Counted from the stretch's first letter, positions 1-11,920 are shown. The stretch: DNA of 64,000 nt from Protopterus annectens (GCF_019279795.1 NC_056748.1:610994070-611058069), one strand, 5' to 3'. Numbers and translations: made by a program. Notes: a model not told the origin generated them from the letters alone.

Positions 1-27
1 TCTCGGGCCTCTTCTTCTGGATGATCC

Positions 28-1166
28 TTGGATTCTGGACCTAGTTCCAGACCTGTTGACTCGCATGTCAAGTTCACTTCACCCCTCTTTATACACCCTC
101 AATTTGACAGCGTGGCTGCTCCAGTTCCATCCCTAGTCAGGCTTCATGACTTCTTGCCTTCCGTGACTCATATCCTTATGTCTTCTCATAAACCTTCCAC
201 TAGGAAACTATATTTCAGTAAATGGAAAATATTCTCTCTTTGGGAAGAGAAAATGGATGTTGACCCCTTCACTGCCTCCATTCCAGTGGTTTTGGAATTT
301 CTTTCTGAACTGTTTCACCAAGGATCTGTGGCTGCCCCTATCAGAGTCCGATTGACAGCGATTTTCAAATTTTCATTTGGGTTTCCCAGATTCTAACTTG
401 ATGTCTCATAAATTGTGCAAAACCTTCTTCAAAGGTACCACTTTGCACAGACCTCCTGTTCAAGAGCCTGTGGCCTCATGGGATTTAAACATTGTGTTAT
501 CAAAATTAACATCTCCGCCCTTTGAACCTTCTCATTCATGCTCTTTGAAGTTTTTATTATGGAAGACATTGTTTTTGGTGGCTATCATGTCTGCCAGACA
601 GGTGTCAGGAATTGCAAGCTTTGTCTGTTAAACTGCCTTATCTGATGTTTCATAAAGACAGGGTGTCCCTTTGTACTAACCCTTCCTTTGTCCCCAAGGT
701 CTGTTCCCATGCCACGTTGAATCAGTCCATAGAACTTCTGGTTTTCTTTCCGAATCACTCCAATGCAGCTGAGTACAGGTTTCACCAACTAGATGTCCAT
801 AAACAGTTACGTTTTTATTTGCACCGGACTAAAGACATTAGAAAATCGGATCAATTATTCATTTCCTTTTCCGAATCCAGGTTGGGCTTACCAGTTTCCA
901 AAGTGACTCTCTCTAACTGGATTTCTAGCTGTATAGCTTATGTTTACAGTTCTGAAGATAAACCTTTACCTTTTAAAATAAAGGCTCATTCTACCAGATC
1001 TCAATCTACCTCTGCAGCCTTTCAAGCCAGGGTTCCACTTGACAGTATTTGTGCAGCTGCTACATGGGCTACCCCTCACACTTTTATTACTCATTACAAA
1101 TTGGATTTAACCTCCAGGGATAAAGCATCTTTTGGTTCCACGGTACTCAGGAGTACTTTTCCTTGA
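28..1166 (+). pseudogene. DIRS tyrosine recombinase, broken
   Basis: Tyrosine recombinase of DIRS copy 1, the enzyme that integrates the circular DNA form of these retrotransposons. It is split over three frames (28-396, 377-631, 612-1166), so there are frameshifts near 380 and 620. The N-terminal SAM-like DNA-binding part contains SSHKPSTRKLYFSKWK. The catalytic core keeps the HSTR box (HxxR), WATPHTF and the C-terminal HYKLD containing the nucleophilic Tyr. The first catalytic Arg region reads SARQVSG where the two other copies in the window read SARRVSEL, so this motif is damaged. It ends at a TGA at 1165-1167, at the same place relative to the motifs as the other copies. Non-functional as it stands. 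Confidence 0.85.
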
Positions 1167-1199
1167 GCCGCCCAAGAATAAGGCGCTAGGGACGCTGTC

Positions 1200-1310
1200 C
1201 CATATGTAAAGAGAGGATGATATAGGACTACTGAACATAAAGAAGTTATGTAATTACCATAATGTTCCATGTTAGTAGTCCATCTCACCCTTCATTCTTT
1301 CGAACCCGCC
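1200..1310. repeat. DIRS copy 1 internal complementary region
   Basis: The sequence just downstream of the recombinase stop is the inverse complement of the element's own right terminus (about 1515-1585). In DIRS elements such a region bridges both termini and is thought to guide circle formation. Several mismatches separate the two arms, in line with an older copy. Confidence 0.7.
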
Positions 1311-1585
1311 CTCCTGCCCCCATCCTGGAAGTACCTGGAGACATAAAAATACTAATTTCATTATTTATGGAGACCTTTTAGTATTGGCTTTTTCTGTAGT
1401 CTATTATTTCTTCTAGTCAGCAGCAAACAAGATCTGGGGATTGTACTGGTGCACCATGGGATACCTACCTAGCCACAAACCAACCAGAAGTCTTCCAGCT
1501 TGTAAATAGGCCGAGTCGGGGCATCCCATATGTAAAGAATGAAGGGTGAGATGGACTACTAACATGGAACTTTATGGTAGGTACA

Positions 1586-2159
1586 TGACTTCTTTTTTGT
1601 ATAAAATCTCTTAGCTGCCTTCCTTTGCAAAATGCAGTTAATAGATATGTGTTTATTTATACTAGAAGGCTGTTTCACTTTCAGCAGCAATTGTGAATGT
1701 AATTCCTGTAATACAGATGGTCTTCCCAATTTTCTCACCTTTTCAAAATATTGATGGATAAGGAGGAATACAAAAATAAAATAGCATATCCACATCTGAG
1801 GGGTAAAGGAAGTTTGAAGCCTCTTCCCAATAATTATGTTGTTAGATTGGAAGGTGATATTTTCATGCACAACAAATAGAATTTGGGAGAGGGTGAGCAG
1901 GATGGAATTTTTTTCAGAATCACCACCATCTCAGAGAAGGTTGCAAACAAGCATTCAGAAACAAGATATTATCAAACGAGTTATGTGGATGGATATGGTC
2001 ATCGGGGGCTCAGAACCAGTTCCATTCACCTTATTTGAAGAAGAACAGTGGCAGAAGATACTAGTGGATTTGGCCAGCACCAGTTAATACTAATTTTAAG
2101 TTATATAATTGTAGTCATCTTAAATTAAGTAAAAGAGATGTATACCCTTTTTTAAAGGG
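1586..2159. other. no recognisable gene
   Basis: AT-rich stretch between the DIRS 1 terminus and the first recognisable PLE coding sequence. The short open frames here have no motif I can name. The 1860-2090 part may be degenerate upstream PLE coding sequence, because it leads into recognisable PLE reverse transcriptase in the same direction, but no motif proves it. Confidence 0.4.
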
Positions 2160-3140
2160 TTTTACTTTTGTCATATCTAAAAAAAACAAATCTGTTGGAC
2201 ATTTTAATAGAATCTAAGCTGCATTTTAGAAAACTGACTTGGTTGTGGGACTTTCCAACAATGAGATGTACAGCAGTACATCAGATTTTAATTAAAAAGG
2301 TCATGTACCTTCCATCCACCATTTCAACCTCCAGTTATGATATTCAAAAGGTTGTGTGAGAAGGAAATTTGAAGATTATTTGGTGAACAAAAGAGCAAGG
2401 GCATTACAAACCCTAATTGAGGACAAATCCATCAGGATAATGAAACCAGACAAAAGGGGAGGGGTAGTTATAATGGATGCCTATGACTACTCTGGAAAAA
2501 TACTTGGTTACTTATATGATGGAGTTTACTTTAGGCAGGTATCCAATAATTAAGTGAATCTTAACTACAAAAGGTAGATTTATGGTTGAATGAAGCAGAC
2601 CATGAACTTGTAATTAGTGTTGAACTGATGGCATTTTAAAGGTCAGGCAGCCAGTAATACCTTCAATTTTTGGAATAAGAAAGGTCCACAGAAAATAAGT
2701 GGATCCCCATTAAAGCCCATTCTGGCATCTTCCAGGTCTAAAACTGAGCCCTTGGCTATCTTGGTGGACAACAAATTGAAAGACCTTTTTCTTGATAAAA
2801 AACACATATGTTAAAGGATTCCTTGGATTTTTTATCAAAGTTAGTTAAGGTTGAATTTGATAAATATTATTTATTAGCAATTATTGATGTAAAAGACCTG
2901 TTTCTTGTTATTCCTCATGATGTTGGATTGGAATGGTTCCATCAGGCACTTATCTCTTATGGGTCCTTGACATATTTGGATATAACTGTAATAGAGGTTT
3001 AGAGGGATTTAAGAAAGATTTACAGAACCTAATTATCAGAATGTTTGCAAAGGATGTAATACCAGTGGAAATAATGTTGCTGGGAGTGGCTTTTGGAATC
3101 ACAATGAAACTCCCACAGAGGAAACTTTTTTTCTAATAGT
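2160..3140 (+). pseudogene. Penelope-like element RT remnant
   Basis: Degenerate reverse transcriptase of a Penelope-like element, different from the copy at 5043-13054. At 2356-2553 the peptide contains DKSIRIMKPDKRGGVVIMD, matching the PLE N-terminal signature (I-KPADKGG-VV-MD), followed by YSGKILGYLYDGVYFRQV. After stops, 2808-3002 gives LAIIDVKDLFLVIPHDVGLE, the PLE motif-A region (DVKSLYTNIPHEEGLE in typical members). Several stops and frameshifts lie between them. No GIY-YIG endonuclease is visible downstream. This is an old truncated copy with no activity expected. Confidence 0.75.
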
Positions 3141-4338
3141 AATGGCTAAGAATGCCATTGCTAAATATTGAAAATCAGAGAGGCCCCAGAGATCTCATTT
3201 GTAAGGGATGTGGTGGGGTAAATTTGGAAAAGAGAAGGCAAAGGGCTGAAAGGAAGACATCTTCATGCATATCGCTGTAAGTGGAGTAAATGTATGAAGT
3301 TTCAATGGGAAGGTTGATGGAAGGTGTTATACCCCACCTCTGGGCCAGTAATCAAGGAGCTTCAATCCTCACCATTGGCACCTGTGGGGTACATTTACTG
3401 GGAGGATAACAGGTGCACACACAGTATCTCCACATGCAGCCATCTGCATCAAGCACAATTTCCCTTAAGAGCACATGGGGAACACAGTCAGTCCAGGGCT
3501 GGTTTCTCCAGATCCCCAATAAGACTCTCAACTGGTGCAAGTATAGAGTTGAGATCTCAGCTGAGTGTCCAAGCCCAGGCCTCCAGCACCCTCTCTGTCC
3601 AACTAGTGCTTCGTGTTCCTCCCCAAGTAGCTGACACACACACACTTGGAGATTTGATTTACACACACACACACCTGGGAAATGCAGGCACAGGTTTACT
3701 AGCTATGCCCCCCTTCTGCCCAGACTATAAGGTAGTTCCCACCACCACCAGACACTCCTGCCAGCTGCTGTAAGGCCCCTACAAGGGTACCCAATTTACA
3801 GAGTTAAATTAATACAAACGGTGATTTGACAAAGAGCAAGGCTATTAGGAGTGGCTCACACAGTGCCACCAAATAAATATGCAAATACTCTCAAAACTTA
3901 AATATCTCTATAAAGATCAGCCACAATGAAAGGTCTAAATATATTTAATAATAAATAATAAAAGAACAAGAAAATACTAAATATTTATTCACACTGACAT
4001 CAGAGTTCAAAATCATAGGAAATATTTAAAATAACATTGAAGGACAGACTCAGACAAATAAAGAAAAACAATATCTAAATTAAGCTTCACAATATTCCTG
4101 ACTGAATCTCAGAGAATTACTCTTCCCTACATACTTAATAAAGCAAGGCAGATAATGTGGTGAATGGTTCTTCTTGTTGTCAGACCCAAGACAGAATACT
4201 CTCTCACTAAGAGACTTCTCAAAATAATATCTAAAATAGTCCTTCTGGGATAGCTTGAAGAATGACATCAATTCTGGTCATCTGACTTCTAGTTCCCATG
4301 CAAGGCCCCATTGCTGGCAGCTGGCAGGATTTATACCA
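3141..4338. other. unassigned region with CA microsatellites
   Basis: No gene recognised. Contains short CA runs at about 3641-3652 and 3661-3674. The overlapping open frames on both strands at 3324-3773 are compositional and show no known motif. The 3900-4080 part is strongly AT-rich. Confidence 0.4.
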
Positions 4339-4935
4339 ACAGGAAAAGAACTCAACAGACCACCAGGCTAAAAGCATAAAACCTTTTAATCCATGATAAG
4401 AATGTTAGTGCTTTCAGGTAAGAAACCCTTCATCAGCCAACAACACTGCTACAAAGGCAGTATTAAAACAGTGTTCAAAATACAAACAACCAATCACAGT
4501 TTTCAATCAATCTAACAATTAACAATGAGCCTCTTAAGAACAGGCTTTAAGGGCACAACACCATTGAGCCCTGGGTTTCTATCAGCACCCCAGGTTAATA
4601 ATCCACAATGTTTCACAATATTCTGTATAACCTACTAAGTCTCCCCCTCTTAAACTAGTTTTTACAAGTTGCAGCACAATAAAATTAAAATAATGCCCTT
4701 GAAATTTATGAACATGTTGGAACAAAGCACTATGTGCATCATGCAGTCTTATAGCAGATAGGTGTCTAAGTACCCTATCCTTTAACCTGCAGTTTGTTTT
4801 ATCTACAAAGAATGATGTGCAACACATTCACTGGGCAAGATATATAACATTTTGTGTGTTGCATGTTGCAAAAAGCTTTGGTGCATAAACCCTATTAGTA
4901 ATTGGATGAGTAAACTTACTTCATGAATACTTAAT
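4339..4935 (-). repeat. inverted PLE 3' end (pseudo-LTR) with GIY-YIG fragment
   Basis: Minus-strand copy of about 600 bp matching 12645-13235 on the plus strand. At 4582-4827 it encodes MCCTSFFVDKTNCRLKDRV, the endonuclease region seen around 12735-12790, and ends with GDLVGYTEYCETLWIINLG. Both copies share the 3' non-coding tail down to TTTTCCTGTT. It lies at the 5' side of the plus-strand PLE, so it fits an inverted pseudo-LTR rather than an independent insertion, though two separate insertions cannot be excluded. Confidence 0.75.
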
Positions 4936-5042
4936 CTTGATACAAGTTATAAATATATGCATTTATTGATTGATTACTTTCAACCTGAGGAGCAACACCT
5001 CATGAAGACTGTTGAGAGACATCAATTGAAGATAGAAAGTAA

Positions 5043-6234
5043 ATGACTGCAGGTACAACACAATTGGTTTATAACCTTTCTAATACTGTTCTTACTGCTG
5101 TACAACTTCATGTTTTGAGCAAGGGACTTAATTTTGTGCCAGCTGAGTCTCAAAAGTATGGTAACTTGATCCTATACTTAAAGCAGTTTGGTAGGAACCT
5201 ACAGTTAAAAAAGATGTTTGGTGACTGCATGAATGAATACTGGTGTGGGATGCTTAAAGAAACCTAGTTTGTATGTCCCACCACCCAACCCAGTTATTGA
5301 TACATTTATAAGAACTTGTGAAGATCAGCTGAGGAATTTCATGGAACATGCTAAATGTAAACTTTTTTTTAATTTAACTGCCGATGAGAGATTAGCTTTG
5401 AAGGCTCTGGCTGATAACTCAGATATAATAATATGACTTGCAGATACGGGGGGAGGATGGTTGTCAAATGAACACTGGTTTCTATATTAAAGTCAGAAGT
5501 ATGCTTGAGTATGATACTACTTATAAAAGACTGACTTTAAATGAAGCGTGCAGTATGACTGCACGTTAAGAATATTCTTTTTGATTTAAAAGAAAGTAAT
5601 ATTCTGGATTAAACTATTTTTAACTTTGTTACTGTTGATTCCCTTTTGATCCCAATATTCAAAGCCTTACCTAAAATACATAAGGACTTATGTGACCCAC
5701 CCCTGAGACCTATTGTATCTGGCAGGGGATGGGTCACCGAATATTGTTCAATATGGGTTGAAGCACAGCTGAAATCAGCTGTTTCTTGTGTCTCTAGTAT
5801 TTTAAAGGGCAGTGCACATTTTCTAACTTTGTTATATAACACAGCTTCTGGTAAAGATTTTTATGGTAATGCCCTGTTGGTGACACTTAATGTAAAACAT
5901 TTATTCACGGTTATACCTAATAGGTATGGGCTTGAAGCAGTGAAAATGTTTTTAGGGTCTTGTCATTTATTTGATGAGTACAATTACACTGATTCTTTTT
6001 TTATTAGAATTAGTATTCGAAAATAATATTTTTTTTATTTGAAGCCCAACTTTATTGGCAGACATGGGGGTGGCTATGGGCACCCCCTGTGCAAATTCAT
6101 ATACAAATTTGGTCCTTGCCCAATGGGAGGAGGATGTATTATTTAAAGAAGGGCATGAGTGGGAAGGGTCTCTTGTTTTTTATTCACATTTTGTGGGTGA
6201 TGTCTTCCTGTTGTAAGAGGGCACCATAGCTTCA
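5043..6234 (+). pseudogene. PLE reverse transcriptase, N-terminal half
   Basis: First half of the PLE protein, in several frames. 5043-5436 holds the N-terminal region, with FNLTADERLALKALADNSDI matching the PLE signature before the KPADKGG box. 5646-6026 contains IFKALPKIHKDL and PLRPIVSGRG (PLE RT fingers), then LLVTLNVKHLFTVIPNRYGLE (motif A; the expected Asp is Asn). Around 6060-6110, MGVAMGTPCANSYTNLVLAQ matches motif B, and 6185-6213 gives FVGDVFLL in place of the catalytic F/Y-I-D-D motif C. Coding stops at about 6231, where CR1 A begins, and resumes at 11921. Missing catalytic aspartates and several stops make it a pseudogene. Confidence 0.8.
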
Positions 6235-6546
6235 TAGGTATGTACTAGGCAATTGGTCCTAGGGCCTATATAAGCCTAGCCAAAAAGGTACACTGGCTTT
6301 CGCCACCCAAGAAAATTATTTTCCTGTGCCCCTGTCGAGCAGAGCCACAACGGTGATCCCTGGGGTGTATTTCTTATCTCCCATTCAATCATCAATATTT
6401 TTCTTACAGAGTGCTAATGAGGAGCTTTGTTTGATATAGATAGGTAGTTTGTTCCAGAGTATGGGAAGTCTCTGGGACAGGAATCTATCCCTCCAGTATG
6501 TTCTGTTTACTGTGGTGACAAGGTTTAGGTCCCTAGAGCGTGTAGC

Positions 6547-7743
6547 TCAGAGGGATTGGGATTTCTGTAAGTGGAGCATGTCCAACAACTCTAGGTTTGA
6601 CATAGCTTTGTACGTTAGGCAGAGATTGCCTCTCAGTAGGCGATATGCGATGGAGTAAAGCTGGAGTTTTTTGAGACGGTCTGTGTAGAGCATCTGTTTG
6701 AGGCCGGTAATCCTCTTTGTGAGGTATTTCTGTGGCCTTTCCAGTTGTTGTAGATGTCTTGTGAGGTACATACCAAAAGGGGTGTTGTACTCTATAATGG
6801 GTCTAATGAGTGACAAGTAGAGGGGAACAATGACCTCTTTTTTCCTGGATGATAAACATTTTGTGATGTGGTGTGCCATGCAGAAGGATTTCCTGACTAC
6901 TGTGGTGATGTGATTATCAAAGGAGAGACTACTGTCCACCTGTGTCCCAAGGTCTCATATCATACTTTTGGTGTTACGTAGACTACCACCTATGTGGTAG
7001 CTCATGGGTACAGACTTTTTATCAAAGGGGATGACAATGCACTTTTTGGCATTGAGCTTGAGGCCATGGCTTTGACACCAGGCATCTGTCTCAGTGAGGC
7101 CCTTTTGTAGGATGTCCACATCATTAGGAGTTTTGATTATGGCTCCTAGTTTGCAGTCATCTGCAAACTTCATCAGCCAAAGACCTTCTGTGTTAGCCTT
7201 TACTTCAGAAAAGTAGATACCAAACAGGAGAGGACCCAGGACTGAACCCTGTGGTACTCCACTTGTCACTGGTCTGAAGTCAGATATGGAGTCTGCTACT
7301 TTCAGAGTGTGGATTCTGTCAGTGAGCCAGTTGGCAACCCATCTTGTGACATAGGGATGTATACCTAGTTTAGTGAGTTTATCTATAATTCCAGAGTGGG
7401 GGATGGTGTCAAAAGCCTTGGCAAGATCTAGATAGGCTGTGTGAACCACCTTACCCTCATCTATGGCTTTGGTGACTGCTTCAAAGAAGTCTATCAGGTC
7501 TAGGAGACATGATCTGCCTTTTACAAACCTGAACTGGGTGGGGTCCAGAGTTTGGAGATTACCAATGTCTTTGTTTATAAGTACCATGATGACATGTTCC
7601 ATGGCCTTGCAGACCAGGCTCGTTAGGCTAATGTGATGGTAGTTCCCGGGGTCCATGGTTGCTTCCCCTTTGTGGAGTGGGATAACCATTGCTGTGCACC
7701 ATTCAGTGGGCACAAAGCCTGAGGAGAGGCTATGATTGAACAT
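6547..7743 (-). pseudogene. CR1 copy A ORF2, reverse transcriptase part
   Basis: Reverse transcriptase of the CR1 LINE, which copies the element RNA onto nicked chromosomal DNA. Read 7743-6955: WCTAMVIPLHKG opens the domain; AYLDLAKAFDTIPH is motif A with its Asp; SGVPQGSVLGPLLFGIYF is motif B; MKFADDCKL is motif C with both catalytic Asp present. The frame then stops at 6955-6957 (SMI then a stop) and continues at 6939-6547 with SLIRPIIEYNTPFGMYLTRH and QLERPQKYLTKRITGLKQ, the conserved C-terminal region of CR1/L2-type proteins. The catalytic core looks intact; a single stop and the damaged linker upstream inactivate the gene. Confidence 0.88.
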
Positions 7744-8438
7744 GGTGCTTAGGTGGGGTGGCAGTTAATTTTGTAGTTCATGTACAACGTAGCCTGGGAT
7801 GTTGTCAGTCCCATGGATAATGTGTTCTTGGCTTTGGAGAGTGTGGTTTTTACCTGGGCAGCCATGATTACAGGAACTTTGCATTCTTCCGTTATAGAGG
7901 TGGGCTCTTTAGGGGGTGAGAGGGGGGTAAAGTTAGCACTGAACCTATCTGCCAGGATGTTGTCAATATCAGCTTATTCTGTATATTTAGTGTCATTGTG
8001 CTGTAACTCAGAGCAGATATGAGTGTTGCCATTGAGAATTTTGACATAGCTATACAATGCTTTGTGGTTGTCTTTAGAATCAGTGGCGATTTTGTTTTTA
8101 TAACTAGCTTTGGATGAATTTATGAGGGATCACAGCTTCTTACTGAGGCTGACCAGGGAGTTCCTCCGATCATGAGATTTTACTCTTTTTTTGCAACAGT
8201 TTCTTTCTTCTGTTGTAGAGTTTGTTCATGGCAGGGGACCACCAGACTGGCGTTCTTTTTTTGGAGGAGAGCATCTTGGTTCTGTTAGGGATAGCATGAT
8301 CCATGCACTCATGTAAGTGCTTATAAAGTCAATTTTTGTAGGATTTAGCAGTCATACCTCTATTGTCTATCTGCATGGGTATTGTGAAGTTTGGAACTTC
8401 TGTCTTAAGAATTGTGAAGTTGGGTTTGGAGAAATTTT
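7744..8438 (-). pseudogene. CR1 copy A ORF2 linker, decayed
   Basis: The stretch between the endonuclease and the RT of the same ORF2. No long minus-strand frame survives, but short matches to the linker of copies B, D and E are present (for example the block at about 8220-8340, which has a counterpart at about 38360-38480 in copy E). It links the two ORF2 pieces and shows that the protein was once continuous. Confidence 0.6.
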
Positions 8439-9080
8439 TTATGGTGGTTTCCCTAATGGGGGTGGGGGCAGGATGTAGATGTCTAGGGTGATTAGCTTGT
8501 GGTCAGCTCTGACCAATGAGGAATTGACCTCTGGTGTGGAACACCGGTCACCTATGTTGACAATGACCAGGTCTAGGATATTGCTGCCCCTGGAGGGGGT
8601 GTGGATAAGTTCATCCAAGGAGATGGAATTTATGAATTCCAGAAAATGTTGAGCAAAAGTGTTGGTACGTAAGTAGTTTTCCCAGTTAATGGTGGGGTAG
8701 TTGAAATCACCCATTATTAGGGTGTTGGGTTGTACCCTAATATTTTCCAGTATATCAAGAAATGAGGAGTGGAAATCCTGGGGCATGGTGGGGAATCTGT
8801 AGCAAGTTACAATTTGGAATGTGGTCTTGCCCAGAGTTAGTGGCACTTGGATAAGCTCGGATCCATTATGTGGAGCAACTAGCCTGAAGGTGTGGATATC
8901 CTTAATGAATATGGACATACCTCCACCTTTAGTGTTTCGGTCCAGGTTAGGTGGCTGAAAGGTGTGGTATGAATTATAGCCTGGTAATGCAGGGGTGCTC
9001 TTTGGAGCCTTGAACCAGGTCTCTGTCACTGCACAGATGTCGATGTTCTCATTTTTAAGGAGTGCCTCGAGTGAATGCAC
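8439..9080 (-). pseudogene. CR1 copy A ORF2, apurinic-like endonuclease
   Basis: Endonuclease/exonuclease/phosphatase-fold domain at the N-terminus of ORF2; it nicks target DNA to prime reverse transcription. Motifs seen: IDICAVTETW with the metal-binding Glu, KGGGMSIFIKD, TLIMGDFNYP with the catalytic Asp-x-Asn, and VRADHKLITLDI corresponding to the SDH motif. The domain is uninterrupted for about 210 codons, starting near a Met matched in copies C and F (ALPSMENIDVRAVTET in C). The frame is lost just after the domain at 8438. Endonuclease residues look intact. Confidence 0.88.
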
Positions 9081-9129
9081 TTTGAGGTTTAGACTAGCAT
9101 TATCCTCAGATTTTGCTTGCTTGTACCTG

Positions 9130-10120
9130 TTACAGTGGTGAATTTGTCATTTGAACCTTGCCTAAAAAAGGCACTATAGGGGTGGCAAGAGCCTTAGCCA
9201 GTATTCGGAATCCCAACGGCAACAGGTGCAGGCCATGTCTGGCAAAGCATCGTGATCTGTAGATCATATCATCCCAGGCAGACAGATACTGGATCCCCTT
9301 AGAATGACACCAAAAGCTTAGCCAGTTGCTGAAGTCAATTATTTTGTCCTTGTACTGTGGTATCATTCTGGGTGATGGGAGGATGCTACTCAAGGTTTGT
9401 GTCATACCTGTCTGGGCTACAAGATCGAAGAGCTCCTCCATGTCTCTTTTCATGTAGTCTTGGAAGGTACATCTGAGGTCTTTCACACCAACGTGGACAA
9501 TGACAGAGTCATATTTGTACTTACTGTGGAGTGACCCGAGTGCATGCATTATGTGGCAGATCCTGGCACCCGACAGGCAGCTGACAGTAACTTACTCCTT
9601 GTTTAACCTGGTGAGTGGAACATCAGTGTGCCTGACTATAGATTCAACTATGACTAGAGTGTTGTGTACGTTGTTATGCCTTATGGGCTGTGGTTGAGTG
9701 GCACACTGAGTTTGTGGGCTGTGTGTCATTTGGGTTGTGTTGGGGGCATGGAGGTTGCTTGCATTTCTGCTTTGGAGGTCTCTGTTGCTTGAGCAGATTT
9801 TTATTGAGAGCCTCCACGAATATAGGTGTGTGCTTTGTGTTGCTATGTGTGTATTTTGGTGGTGTAGGTTTTGAGGGACTATGTGATGAGTGTGGTGTGG
9901 TGCAAGTGTTTACCTTCTCCTCTTGACTGTCTAGTCCAGTCTTGGGTGAAGAGAGCTTTGCTTCCAGTTTGGCTATATAAGTGCATCTCTCACAGGTTGT
10001 AGTGTTGGGTGGTAGGAGGAGAGGGTAGTCTGTGTATATGAGGCAATTGCTGCATTGCCCCAAGATGCCCAGATTCATCAGATAGACAGGAAAAAACACT
10101 GGGAGCTGACCCTTAGACAT
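9130..10120 (-). pseudogene. CR1 copy A ORF1, zinc finger plus SGNH esterase
   Basis: ORF1 protein of CR1-like LINEs, an RNA-binding and chaperone-like partner of ORF2. Two frames: 10120-9674 has a Cys-rich N-terminus (LGQCSNC, then TTTCERCTYIAKLEAKL, a PHD-like or other CxxC finger followed by a coiled-coil-like start) and a Pro/Lys/Thr/His-rich middle. The esterase part resumes and is clear at 9549-9130 with YDSVIVHVGVKDLRCTF (SGNH block III, usually VHVGTND) and SSILPSPRMIPQYKDKI. The block-I region (GDSIVRH in copy C) reads VESIVRH here and lies in the broken join at about 9550-9674. One stop or frameshift separates the halves. A PHD-plus-esterase ORF1 is known for CR1-like elements. Confidence 0.82.
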
Positions 10121-10344
10121 GCCTGGATAGGTGCTTATTTATTAAGTACTAAAAACTGTTTTACTCTAGACATGTGGGGAAAGTTGAGTGTTGTAGTAAT
10201 TTGTAGCTTATTTAGTGCTTACAACGAGTTCTGAACAAGTGCTGATCTCAAAGAAACAAATTTGAGTGCTAAAACTAAAAAAAACTGGCTAGTTCTAAGG
10301 GAAACTTTTAAGAGCAGACTTTATGGCGCCGGGAATTGCGGTGA

Positions 10345-11705
10345 TCCATAAAGTGTATTTTTTTGTAATATAACAGTAGCAAATGAGAAAACTGATTTAA
10401 ACAAATTAACTAATTAACTAATAAAAAGCTAAAAACTGAGCCCTGTTCCAGCAGTCTTTGATCAGACAAGTTCTAACTTCACATTCCTGTCACTAGGGTG
10501 CAGGGGAACCTTCTCCAAAACAAGATGGTCTGGATTAGTGCTCAGGTTATACAAACAAAGCTAGATTCAGCAGGTCTGAATTTATTCTATGCTACAGCAA
10601 ACAAGGCATACCAATTTGAGAAAGAAACAGTTCAAATAAGCAGGCACAATAAGCCTTTAACCAGAAACTCCCAACTCAGCAGGGCAGAATCTGCCCTCTC
10701 TTCCCACAAGAGTGTAGACCACACATTCTTAATGTAAAATAACTGGCCCAAAGCCCAAGTGCCTAAACCAGAACTAATGCACTTTTAGAATAACAGACAC
10801 TAAGCCTTCAATCAGAAATTCCCAACTTAGAAGGATGTAAGCCACCTGTCCTGCCACAATAGTGCAGACCACAAACCTTCTTAGTGTAAAACAACTGGTT
10901 TGAAGCACACGTGCTTCAACTGAAGGCTTAGAATAACAGTTACAATTTAATCAGGCTACTGCCAAGCAGTAATAAATGCAGCAGAATAAATGTAATAAAG
11001 AAGGAAGAAACACAAATACAGTAAAAGCAGATGAATAAAGTGCAATTGTTTTTATATAACAACAGAAAATGAGCAAACTGATTTAAACAAGTTACCCAAT
11101 TAACCAGTAAAAAAAGCTCAAAACTGAGCCCTGTTCCAGCAGTCTTCAATTAGACAAGTTTTAACTGCACACTCCTGCCACTAGGGTGCAGGGAAACCTT
11201 CTCCAAAAAAGATGGCCTGGATTAGTGCTCAGGTTATACAAACAAAGCTAGATTCAGCATGCCTGAATCTAGTCTATGCTATAGCAGACAAGGTGCACCA
11301 ATTTCAAAAAGAAGCAGTTCAAATAAGCAGGCACAATAATTAAATAACCAGAACTTCCCAGCTCAGAAGGTCTGAATCTAGCCTCTCCTCCCACAACAGT
11401 GCAGACCACAAACCTCCGTAATGTAAAATAACTGGCCTGAAGGCCAAGTGCTTAAACCAGAACTAATAAACTTTTAGAATAACAGACACTGAGCCCTCAG
11501 TCAGCAATTCCCAACTTCGAAGGATGTAGGCTACCTGTCCATCTACAACAGTGCAGACCACAAACCTTCTTAATGTAAAACAACTGGTTTGAAGCCCAAG
11601 TGCTTAAACCAAAAGGTTTAGATTAAAAGTTACAATTTAATCAGGCTACTACCAAGCAGTAATAAATGCAGCAGAATGAATACAATTGAGTACTTTTAAG
11701 AAGAG
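10345..11705 (-). repeat. CR1 copy A 5'UTR, two ~685-bp tandem monomers
   Basis: Two head-to-tail copies, about 10345-11030 and 11035-11705, sharing blocks such as CTGAGCCCTGTTCCAGCAG, TGGATTAGTGCTCAGG and ATACAAACAAAGCTAG. Inside each monomer is a weaker ~170-bp half repeat beginning near CCAGAAACTCCCAACTCAG / TCAGAAATTCCCAACTTAG. They lie directly upstream of ORF1 and a related stretch lies 5' of CR1 copy E (41980-42370). They are therefore part of the LINE and probably its promoter, as with 5' monomers of some mouse L1 families. Promoter function is inferred. Confidence 0.75.
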
Positions 11706-11920
11706 GCAAAAGGAAAATAAAGTGCATTTTTTAGTAAAGTGCAAGGAAAGAAGAAGGAGGAGGAGCAGAAGAAAAATTCAAGGTTAAGAACCTAAGTGGG
11801 TTGGCCTTCTCAAATGCTCTCTCTGTATTAAGTAGAGTGAACACTAGACTGGGAGGGGTGTCCCAGATCAAATTTACAATAGGGGTGGGCAACTGCAAAG
11901 CCACCAACTATAACAACACC

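Larger units (their letters stand above)
1..1585 (+). mobile_element. DIRS retrotransposon copy 1, 3' part
   Basis: Right-hand part of a DIRS element whose 5' part lies outside the window. It holds the C-terminal tyrosine recombinase, then an internal complementary region at about 1200-1310 and a right terminal repeat at about 1400-1585. The internal region, read in reverse complement, matches the terminal stretch at 1520-1585 (AATGAAGGGTGAGATGG and the following CTAACATGGAAC). This is the layout expected of DIRS elements, which use inverted terminal repeats and an internal complementary region to make a circular intermediate. The copy is degenerate. Confidence 0.85.
6232..11920 (-). mobile_element. 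CR1 LINE copy A, full structure
   Basis: Minus-strand CR1-type non-LTR retrotransposon. Read from its 5' end it has a 5'UTR with two ~685-bp tandem units (11705 down to 10345), ORF1 with a zinc-finger and esterase (10120 to 9130), ORF2 with endonuclease (9080-8439) and RT (7743-6547), and a short 3' end with GGTGGCGAAAGCC and GGCTAGGCTTATA, shared with copy C. It ends with one unit of the ACCTATGA-type octamer tail. It sits inside a PLE coding frame. It is the only CR1 in the window with all parts in order, but both ORFs are broken. Confidence 0.85.

Noticed and set aside
3324..3773. Overlapping 149- and 106-codon frames on opposite strands
   Set aside because: No motif or homology seen; includes CA microsatellites; treated as chance.
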